The notes under the pieces are model-generated. The model did no database searches and was not told the origin of the DNA. It saw nothing but the letters and a program-made list of their open reading frames with translations. From the NCBI GenBank assembly GCA_963377175.1, contig CAUJNA010001233.1, forward strand, positions 23,501 to 87,500: DNA of 64,000 bases, in the 5' to 3' direction. Origin of the DNA: Effrenium voratum (lineage: Eukaryota > Sar > Dinophyceae > Suessiales > Symbiodiniaceae). Both the position numbers and the translations under genes were made by a program. This document shows positions 8,618-17,700 of this stretch, piece after piece (the first letter of the stretch is position 1; each line of letters opens with the position of its first letter).

Positions 8618-9833
8618 GAAGGATGCAGACATCCTGGCTAGCCATAAATTGATGGCGGACCTCAGGAACTACATGGTCTCGGCGACGGGGTACGACGAGA
8701 AGAGAAGATTAGCCAAAGTGCAGAAGGCAATCAATGCTGGCCAATCAGAGCCTCCTGCCCTTTTCCGTGACCCATTCGTCTACGTTAGTGACGATAGGGT
8801 GAGGACGGTTCTTGATGGTCGTCAACCGGAGCCGTTGGATGTGAACGTTGACGAGCTCCAGTCGGTGCCTCATGCTGCACAGGGTCCTGGTCCAAAGCAG
8901 GAGCCGATCATCAAGGGCGGGAAAGGAAAAGGGAAGAAGGGTGAAAAGGGTGGTAAGGGCGATACTCCTTCCGACCCACAACCAAAGTCAAGCGATGTGT
9001 CAGGAAAAGGATCTGGCAAGGGCGATAGCCCTGCCGCTCCGAAGACGAAAGCCAAGGCTAACGCTGGGCCGGCTCCAATGGAGGTTGATCCACCTGTGGC
9101 TCAACCGAAGAAGACTTGGGTCGCGATAGCGGTTGAAGGAGCCCGGCCAAGTGCAAAGGCTAAGATGACTCCTGTCCCGAAGGCCGAGCCGAAGGGGAAG
9201 GCAGCTTCAGTTCCTGAGGCGAAGAGTGCTCAGGCTCCGAGGGCTGAGTCTAAGGAGACGAAGCAAGCTGACCCGAAGGTTGAGGTCAAGAAGGAGAAGG
9301 TAAGCGGAGACGACGTTCCCGGCGATAGTCGGGGCTCAGCTGAGGGGCAGAAGAGAGAAAGGAAATCCCGTTGGGATCCGGATGAGCCTGTGAAGGAGTC
9401 GACGAAGCGGGAGGCATCAAAGAGACCTGATGATGTCGACAACCGGCCAGGTGCGGCAGCGAGAGAGGCAAGTGGAGATGATCTTCACTCCGCGCTTGGT
9501 AGGTCTTCGGTAGAGGACGCGGTAGCGCCCTTGACGGCTTCCAAGGCGATGGCGAAGAAGCCTGAAGGGAGTGAGGTCAGGCTGCAATCGGCAGAGCGAG
9601 CTGCTGCGAGCCCGGCGGAGGGTCATTTCCTGGTGTTGCCGGAGAATTCAGTGGTGGATGCCTTCCTGACGATGTCACCCGATAGGGTGCTAAATAGGCA
9701 GGTCAGGGATTTCATCAGAAATGGCGAGAACGCTTCAGCGCTGGAGGTTCTCAACCAGATCGTGGCGAACTCTCTTGGGCGGACGACGTCGGGATTCGGA
9801 TGTTTCCCGCACTCCCTCTCGGAGGTCCGTTAG
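8544..9833 (+). CDS. K/P/A-rich low-complexity accessory ORF
   Basis: 429 codons. Residues about 20-110 continue the globular character of the previous ORF (KLMADLRNYMVSATGYDEKRR). Residues about 115-330 are disordered and rich in Lys, Pro, Ala, Gly and Ser, with GKGKGKKGEKGGKGD and many KAEPKGK-type runs. A small folded C-terminal part follows (PDRVLNRQVRDFIRNGENAS). Such basic linkers bind RNA non-specifically. Probably the C-terminal half of the same protein as the zinc-ribbon ORF, separated by one frameshift. Hairpin cores are at 8792, 9023, 9124, 9323 and 9680. Confidence 0.45.
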   Translation: MTRTCPSTVIGAAAGHLTPMYPTHRKDADILASHKLMADLRNYMVSATGYDEKRRLAKVQKAINAGQSEPPALFRDPFVYVSDDRVRTVLDGRQPEPLDVNVDELQSVPHAAQGPGPKQEPIIKGGKGKGKKGEKGGKGDTPSDPQPKSSDVSGKGSGKGDSPAAPKTKAKANAGPAPMEVDPPVAQPKKTWVAIAVEGARPSAKAKMTPVPKAEPKGKAASVPEAKSAQAPRAESKETKQADPKVEVKKEKVSGDDVPGDSRGSAEGQKRERKSRWDPDEPVKESTKREASKRPDDVDNRPGAAAREASGDDLHSALGRSSVEDAVAPLTASKAMAKKPEGSEVRLQSAERAAASPAEGHFLVLPENSVVDAFLTMSPDRVLNRQVRDFIRNGENASALEVLNQIVANSLGRTTSGFGCFPHSLSEVR

Positions 9834-10062
9834 GACCCTGGACACCAGGGATTCCCGAGAATCGAGAAGGCGCAGATATCGACCGCGGCGTGACAAAGAT
9901 CGAGACCGAAGAAGGGACGATGTTCGAGATCGTCGTGGTGATGATTCACTCGATCGAGAGCGAGATCGAAGGCGAGATGATCGCAGGAGATCCGAGAGGG
10001 ATCGTGACAGGGACCGTGCGCGGGGCGGACGTGACCGGAGGAGACGTGACGATAGCCGATAG
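9812..10062 (+). CDS. RD/RS-rich tail ORF
   Basis: Continues the preceding protein in another frame. Almost entirely alternating Arg, Asp and Ser (RDKDRDRRRDDVRDRRGDD and similar), like the RD/RE tails of splicing proteins such as U1-70K. Likely an RNA-binding disordered tail. Its stop codon (10060-10062) is the TAG of a CGATAG hairpin core. Whether a shift near 9820 joins it to the K/P/A-rich ORF in the live element cannot be told from one copy. Confidence 0.4.
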
Positions 10063-10330
10063 GCTGAGTCACGGGGATTGCGGCCGATAGGCTTGCGTCC
10101 TTTCTCCGATGGTTGGCGCGGTGCGGAGGTGATGATGTTCCTTCCGAACCGCTGAGGCGCAAAGATCATGTCTCTCCCCACCGCTGCTCGGCTGCTGGTC
10201 ACGCTCATCGTGAAGTAGTGTGAGTGAGAGGGGATGCAAACTGGTGGAGGGTACTCCCAGGTTTGCGGAGTTCAAGTATTTTTCAGATACGCATGGTCAG
10301 GGGTACCTCTTGCCGATAGGCGAGGGTACT

Positions 10331-11112
10331 GATGAACATTCGTTATCCTTTGTTTCATGGCTTCTGATAAGAATTGAACTACTTGCATTGTTGATGCAAA
10401 CAGTTGTGACCTAGTGTCGTCATGTGGACTTTTCCACAAGGTATGTTGGACAGCGTTACCCCGATTAATTCGGGGTGGTGGCGGGAATTTAATGCCCGGG
10501 ATGTCGCGCAACTGCCTTTGTGGGTTTGCTCGGCCCGCTGACGGCGGTAGTGTCCAGCTGTTTGCGGACGCATGCGAGCAGTTAAATCCTATCAGTAAAT
10601 GGCACACTCCACCCGTCATATGACGGGCTCCTCGTGAGGGGGGTGTGATTAGCCATGGTTCATTTCATCATCAGGGATGTCGCGGTAGTGACTGACCTGT
10701 GATGTTTGGCTCAAGTTTTATGGGTTCCGTCGCGCCTCGGATGGGCGTCGCCGAACCCCTGCGTCGACCGACGGCATCTCGGGGGAGAAAGAGACCTCGG
10801 CCCGCTGCCTGGTTGGTAGGGACTATTCGTGCGGCCTGTCGTCGATCAAGGTTGCGGGTTAACTCTTTTCTCTTTTGGTTGTTGTTCTCTGGTGTGTGGG
10901 AAACCCTGATCTTTGGGACCGGGGATTGGTTTGCTTTTGGGGAACCTTTCTTTTGTGGCTTGTCTACCCCAACTTACCCATTGCCTGGGCACAGGCTCGT
11001 GCCCGAATCACAATATTCAATGCCTTCTTGTCGTTTGCATTTGTGTTGCTGTCGTCTTCCTGTGCGACATGGCTGATGTCCTTGCCAAGTGTGATGAACT
11101 CTTTTGTTTCAG
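10331..11112. other. no gene recognised between retroelement and first Aquarius exon
   Basis: A perfect 16-bp palindrome, CCCGTCATATGACGGG, lies at 10612-10627. An 11-base match to the 3' end of the dinoflagellate spliced leader, TTTGGCTCAAG, lies at 10705-10715. The remainder has short ORFs without family character. The last bases form a pyrimidine-rich acceptor ending in AG at 11112. Confidence 0.5.
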
Positions 11113-14100
11113 ATACTACGAGAATTTCGAGATAGATGACACCACCGGGAAGCCTTTGTCTCGACGAGAAGTGACCGACCTTCACTACGAGAGGCTGCAG
11201 CTTTTGCAGAGAGACACTTGGCTGGAAGCAAAGGTTGTCAAACCATGCGAAGTGGAGTGTTTGGTTTCACCAAATCGAGCCAGTCGCCATTTAGGCCGTA
11301 TTCAACTTATTTTGCGGGTGAAATATGTGTACTGCGTTTGCAGGACAATACTTATTTTACGCTTCACTGCTTACCCAAGATCACCAGGTTCGACGTGGCC
11401 ACGCACATTGTTTGTATTGCACGCATACTGCCGCACTGATGCGCGTAAGAGAGGAATCAATCTGCGGGCCATTCTTAGCCATGGCTTGCTTTGCTGGTGC
11501 CACCCCTTGCATCTGGTAGCGTCCGGGACTGCTTGGATTCCGGGCGACTTGCACTTCATTGCACGTTGAGCGGTGGGCGTTGTGTTGCGTTGAAGTGCTC
11601 ATTGCGAAGTTTTTGAATGCTCACGCGAGTGCCTGTATCGACTAGAGTAAAGTGAGAGGCTGGTCGGACTCTCGTTGGTAGGCTGTCGATGCAAAGCGAG
11701 CTGGGGAACACCTACAGTTACGATCATCTTAGCAGCATTGCATGGCAGGGGTAGGCTAAGCGAGCTCGCTGACTTAGAGGTGTTCCAGGGTGTGTTTGGA
11801 AGGGTTGATAGTATTTTGAAGTGCCACTTCTGTGCTCACGAAGCGCGCTTGTTTGCCGAGGTCCCCTTGGCTACGTGCGCTCAAGTCAGCCATGTTAAAA
11901 CGAGGTCCAAAACTGGTTCCCCAGGGAAGCAACACCTCTGAAACTGTCGCTGCATATTTGCCGAATTGGTTTGATTCCTTTTAAAGAGAGCGATTCCAGT
12001 CTTTGGGCGTGTGGAGTTGAGATAGAGAGATGTAAGGCGCGTGGCATGTTTGGGGACAAGTCGCAAGATCACGGCGATTCGGGGGTTTCAATTGTTCTGG
12101 CTCTGAGTTGCTTTGCTTCGAAGGGTTTGGCGGCTGGGTCGTGGAGTTCCCGTTAGGTCGGTCGTTCGCGCGTCGGTTGTCGGTCGGTGGGTGCTGTGAC
12201 AGCTTTCGCGGCATTTTGCGTACGTTTGTGGCTTTTGGCGGTTGTAGCTTTGGCTTTCCACATCCTCAGCTATCATCACTGCCAGGGTAGTGTTTGCAAC
12301 CCACCCTAAACCTGCACTAAGCAATCCCTAAACCGCCAAAAATCATTCCTAAGCCCGCATCAAACCAGCACTTAAGCACCAGCCCCCCGCCAAACACCCT
12401 CCAAACCAGCACTAAACAAACATAAAGTAAACTCTTTTCTAATCCTGGACTCATATTAAACTAGTATTGAATGGCTTATAGAAACCTTCAACACACGCTA
12501 AGCCAACCCGAACCAACCCTAAGCCAACCCTAGCCAACCCTAAACCAACCCTACACAAAAACTGAAACAAACCTAAACCCACCCTTTTCCAACCGCACCA
12601 CCCTAAACCAGCCCTAAACCAACCCCATAGCAACCAACCCTACACCCACCCTGAACCAGCTTTAAGCCGCCTCAAAATCAACCCCCACAAGAACCCAAGA
12701 AAACCATAAACCAACCTTTAAGCTTTAGACCAGCTCTAAAGCATCCTAAACCAGCCTAAACCTACCCTAAAATCGCCCTAAACCAACCCTAAACCCGTGC
12801 CACAGCCAGCGTAAACCACAACTAAACCCACCCTCAATGCACACCTGTACCAACCCTAAGCAAATTCTACTCAATCCCAAAGCAACCCTAAACCCACCCT
12901 AACCCTACACCCACCCTAAACCCTAAACCAGCGCCAAAACCAATTCAACCAAACCAACTCTAAACCAACCTGAAACCCACCCTAAACTAGCCTTAAACCA
13001 ACCCGAAATCAGCCTTAAACCAACCCTAAGCCAGCCTTAACCCTAAACCCACTGTAAACCAAGACTAGTAATCCCTGAACCACAAAAATAAACCCTGACA
13101 AACCCTAAGTAACCCCTACACCAACCCCAAACCACCCGAGAACCAAACCTGAACGATCCTAAACGGCTGCATGTATTGAGGTCTGTTTCCAGGAATTTCC
13201 GGACAATCCGAGCTTGAAGCCCATCATGCTCATTAATGTGGCCAACCTGGACAGCAGGTGCCCTGAGCACTGCCGATGTTGCGAGTGGTATGACCTGGGT
13301 TGAGATTTGAGAGCAAAAGTTCCCGTGCCCTTAACCTTTTCGAGACCTTTTTCGAGCTGGTTTTGTAGGGGTCCTGATCCAAGTGGACTTCTATTTGATT
13401 CGTTTGAGTCAAGCTTCGATGCTCTCGATGTTCGACCTTCGCATTCGGAGCTTCGGAGCTTCGGACCTAGGGAGGCGCTGGTGCAGCACTTCGAGCCGTT
13501 GCCGCTGGAGGTGCTGAAGACTCTCAGCGCCAAGGTCTGCTACCTCGACGCCCCTCGGAAATAGCGGACAGTAGTAAAATTAGATATCTGGAACAGGCAG
13601 AATGGGTTCTATGGATTCAGATTGGTTCGGATTCATGGTTGAACAGCGAAGTGGACTTAACAGGGTAAATTGAACAGCGAAGTGGGAACATATTGGTCTT
13701 GTAGATTGCTACCGAAGAGTCGCAGAATGTGCCACATGGAGGCTGGTAGGATTTCCCAAATGTACCGATCGTGAGAGAGCACCTGAGACATGTCTGAAAG
13801 ACTCTGGACACCAAAGGGGTGCAGGGTGATCTTTTTAGGGAGGTGTGGCTCCTTTTCCGCTCAGGTTAGCAAGGATCCGACGCTGGCTGTCATGGAACAG
13901 AAGGTGCGTCGCTTGAGTTTGGCACCTCTGGCCACCTTGATTCTGGCAGGTGAAGGAGGCCATTGCAGCACAGGAGAAGGCTGAAGCCGAGAAAGAGGCC
14001 ACAGAGCCGAAGAAAAAGAAGCGCAAGAAGAAGGTGGGGCACAACATGGAACTGGGGCACATTCCGAAGAGAAGCTTCGAGCCTTGAGCGTGCGGCATGC

Positions 14101-14714
14101 GACCGAAAGGAGGAAAACGTCGGAATAGTCTGAGATGCTTTGAGATGCCTTGAGATGCTTTGAGATGCTTTGACGTCTTGCCTCGTTTGCTTCAGGTGAA
14201 AACAGAGGAGGAGCAGCGGCTTTGCGAGCTGCTGGTTGAGATCTTAGTGAATCGCCTGGAGCGCCCGGTGATGCAGCAGCTCGTCACACTGCTTGCTGGG
14301 CTTCGGGCTTCCGGGTTCTTGCTGGGGATGAGCTGTTACTTCTGATATGTCTGGTACTTCTGGTACTCGGGTCTTGGGAAGATTGCAGGCAAGATGACGT
14401 AATGAAGATGCCGCTGTATCCGACAGAGGAGCTGATTTGGGATCCAAACCTCGTTCCAGAGGAGCATTACTCAGGCGCGCATCTGTCCAATGGCAGGGCA
14501 CTGGTTGCCTTGTAGGTGACTACTCGTTGGCGCTGCCAAAGCTGAATCTCCAGTTCCTCACGATTCACGTGCTTCGGCTTGCTTCGGCTTGCATTCGGAG
14601 CAAGTGAACTCGGAACGGGCACGATGGTAAGGACTACTTGCTCCGCAACTTCAACCTCTTCAGGTTGGAGTCAACGCATGAGATCCGAGATGACCTCCAT
14701 GATCAGATCCCCAG
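11113..14714 (+). CDS. AQR: Aquarius exons 1-9: end of ARM-repeat region and start of beta-barrel region
   Basis: Exons: 11113-11227, 13193-13257, 13471-13557, 13870-13903, 13950-14033, 14196-14278, 14389-14474, 14516-14568, 14632-14714. They encode DFEIxD-like NFEIDDTTG, then [21 protein letters not shown], a Lys-rich insert (KKKKRKKK) absent from animals, [26 protein letters not shown] and [12 protein letters not shown]. Donors read GC (11228), GT, GA (13558), GT, GT, GC, GC, GT, GA (14715). The intron 14475-14515 is only 41 nt; intron 1 is 1,965 nt. The ends of exons 1 and 3 are chosen only by frame and homology and are less certain. Confidence 0.88.
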
Positions 14715-17700
14715 GACAGGTTCGGAAGTTCAGGAGTTGCTTGGTGAGCCATTTCTCAGGATGAAGGCCTCCTTGGATCAAGATGGGAGCACCCACTTCA
14801 GTGGGTCTGCCCGAATGGCGATACCGCTGGGCGGCTTGGAAGTGATGAATGCTACCTGACAGCATTAATTTCTGCATGTCTGCATGTCTGCATATGTCTG
14901 CATATTTCTGCCCGGCCTGCTCCCAGGCAGGTTTGAAAGGGACACTTGCAGGTGAAGAGACCGAAAGTGGGCGAGGAGGTGCCCTCCGAGGTGCGCGCAG
15001 AGGTCAGGTGGTCCCTCACGGGCGTGCTGCCGTAGCACCCTCAGCTGGAGCACCCTGCAGCTTTGTGAGTTCAGTCGGCACAGTCCACAGGCTGCACAGG
15101 CTGCACAGTCACAGTCGGTCGACAGTGTGCGGCAGTCGCGACATGTTTCGGTGAGGCACGTGCGGGAGGAGTGGGATACGTTGAGGGAGCACGACGTGAT
15201 CTTCCTGATCAGGCCTGAACCATCCTGAACCCAACTTTTCAAAGCACTCTTGTTGAACCGGTGCTAGGATCCAGCCACCGGCGGAGCCCTACGATGGCAG
15301 GGTGGCTGATCTCTCTGTGGCGGAGTTCCCACAAAAATTCGGCCCTTGCCCTGGAGATTTGAGCGTCGACCGTGGCACATTCAGCACGTTGAAGAATTAA
15401 AGGTGTGGTCTCCGTGCGTGGAGCAGCTGCAGCCTCAGCGAAGAGCCGCAACCCTCGAACCACCGGCAAGTTGGCCAGGAGATCACAGAGCTTCTGGACG
15501 ATGAGGGTAGCAAAGCCGCACAACGCTGCATGCGTATGGGCATACGCATACGAGCCATACATGCCATACGAGCCAAGCTTCGGATTCTTCCCGTCTCTAT
15601 GTCGGCCGAGGCAACGTCCTTAGCGACCCCAATCCCGCCGAGCGTCGAAGTCCTGTGGGCGACATTCGGGTCGCAAGAGTCCTGCTGGACCCTGCACAGT
15701 ACCACCAGGAGAGCATGGCGAGCCAAACGAGCAATCCATGCGCAATGCATGCGTGCATGCGCAAAAACGCGAGCAATGCCACATAAGGTTGGGACCGTTG
15801 GGATGCTTTTGTGTGAGCTTGGCTCAGGACCTGGAGGCAATGGCAGCCGGAAAGCCAGAGGTCTATAGCACCCTGAACCTTGTGATGAGAAGAAAGCCGA
15901 TGCTTGGCACGCAAGGTCTGTATCATTCTGTATCACAAGTGAAGTTGCGTCTTTGGTCTCAGGAAGGAGAACAACTTCAAGGCAATCTTGCACACCATCA
16001 GGTGCCTCATTTCCGCTTTGCCAGATCAAGTTCAATGAGTCTTTGTGGCAGGAGCTTGATGAACAACGAAGACACAGTGGTTCCAGTGACTTGCTAGAAG
16101 CCTAAAACAAAGCTCGTGGAATGCCGACGGCTGGCTTGCGCCTGTCGCACCACGTGCGCAGCTGGTGTTTTTTGCCACTCACTGCCATTCACAAGCTGCT
16201 GAACAGGTCGCAAGTTGCTGAACACAAAGACATCTTTGATGTTCAGTTCATTCTGTTTGGTTTATTGTAAACATTTCGTTCAGTTTGCTGCAAGGATTGG
16301 CTTCACGATCTCTTCTTGGGATATGGTGATCCGGGCGCAGCACAGTACTGGAAGCTGCCTACCTCGCTGAACCAGATTGATTTCCGAAGCTTGGCCGACA
16401 GATTTGATCGATTTGCTTTGAGGGCCCTCAAGGGTACCTTTTGGCATAGCTCAGACCGAGGGCGTTTGCCTGTGCTTGTATATGCAGTGTGGCAGGCGAC
16501 ACGTTTCTGGACGATGACCACATTCTGGAATCTGGGCCCTAGCTGTGTCACTTAAAATGTCCGATGCGCCGGGCCGATGCGTCTTTTTTGCTTTGTGCTT
16601 GCGAGGAGTCCTTCCCGGACGCAGAAGACATTGACGTGCCGGATAATCTGCAGCGGCCCTTCCGTTTGAGCTTCGAGAAGGTGCGAGATGAACCTGGAAA
16701 GAGGCCAATAGAAAGAGCCACGGCGGCCATGGCCTGGGTTATTGGAGTTGTTGAAGTTGGGATCCTGATCCAAGGAGTGAAGGCTTCGGCGTACACGCTG
16801 CCAAACATGGGACCATATCCTGAATGCAAGCTGGCAGCTCAGGGCAACTGACAATGCGAGAGAGGCTTCAGCTGAGTCTTGGCATTCGCCGAGCTGACTG
16901 TCACTCAAGGCCGCGCGAGAACTTCATCCGCTTCACTCCTGTGCAAGTGGAAGCCATCCGCTCCGGCGTGAACCCAGGGCTGACCATGGTGGTGGGCCCT
17001 CCGGGCACGGGAAAGACAGATACCGCGGTGCAGGCGTGCCAACTGAGAAATGTTGAATGTGTTGGCACTTCAGCATGTTGCAGGTGGTGAATCTGCTCTT
17101 TCACAACTTTCCAGATCAAAAGATAGTTCTGGTGGCACATTCCAATCAAGCGCTGAATGACCTCTTCGAGAAAATCGTGGCGCTGGACATCCCTGAAAGA
17201 TATTTGCTCAGGTTGGGCCGTGGAATTGACGACCCTTGCACTGGCAATTGGGGCACCAAGCAGCGAACAGGATTTGAGGAGGTGCATGGGGACAACTCGG
17301 GTTGGAACTGTCCTAGGAGCTGGATGCCAAGCAGGATTTCTCGAAGTGGGGCCGTGTAAACCACATGCTGTCGGAGCCTGAGTTGCCTGCATCCTGAGAG
17401 ATGTTGAGAGCGTGCCCATTGGCATTGCATCGATTGCACCGAGGAAGCGGCGGCTGGAGCTGTTGGCCAAGGTGGAGCGATTGGCTGACACCTTTGACCT
17501 GTCCGGTCAGGCAGGGCTCACCGAACAGACTGGGAATTAGATGCGATGTACGAAGGCTGAGCTTTCGCGTGAACTCATGGACACTGGTTCAGGTGAGGGT
17601 GGTTCCAGCGCCAGGATGTAGCGTACACCTGTGAGAACGCCCAGCACTTCTTCTTGCATCACGTGCAGTACCGGTGGGAAGACTTCCGCAGAAAGTTGGG

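Larger units (their letters stand above)
410..10319 (+). repeat. dispersed hairpin family with invariant C-GATA-G core (28 copies)
   Basis: CGATAG starts at 410, 1415, 1662, 2772, 3134, 3933, 3978, 4481, 4902, 5281, 5435, 5591, 6000, 6104, 6596, 6975, 7920, 7973, 8443, 8792, 9023, 9124, 9323, 9680, 10050, 10057, 10085 and 10314. In about 20 of them the flanks pair into stems of 5 or more pairs, each with a different sequence. Examples: ATCTC-GATA-GAGAT (1411), TGGGC-GATA-GCCCA (3130), CTGCCGC-GATA-GTGGCAG (4896), CGGCC-GATA-GGCCG (5431), GCGTC-GATA-GACGC (6592), CACCC-GATA-GGGTG (9676). Three more have 4-bp stems; 1662, 5281, 5591, 8792 and 10050 pair poorly. Imperfect pairs are G-T, expected if the + strand RNA folds. 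The hexamer is almost absent elsewhere in the window. Confidence 0.85.
1..10330 (+). mobile_element. Ty1/copia-type retroelement, incomplete and frameshifted
   Basis: Seen: consecutive + strand coding blocks in changing frames. The order is a conserved N-terminal fragment, a methyltransferase-like segment, dUTPase, copia reverse transcriptase, copia RNase H, then several accessory ORFs to about 10.06 kb. The left end lies outside the window and no LTR pair was found. Reading-frame breaks occur near 615, 1.83 kb, 2.27 kb, 3.10 kb, 3.23 kb, 3.46 kb, 5.85 kb, 6.45 kb, 6.64 kb, 8.59 kb and 9.82 kb, so this copy is probably dead unless recoding is extensive. Short CGATAG hairpins are scattered from 410 to 10319 and stop where the coding stops, which suggests the whole block is one unit. 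It lies just upstream of the first recognised Aquarius exon, so it could sit in an Aquarius intron; the N-terminal exons that would prove this are not visible. Confidence 0.75.

Noticed and set aside
10699..11076. ORF MMFGSSFMGS... as an Aquarius N-terminal exon
   Set aside because: No match to the expected sequence before NFEIDD.
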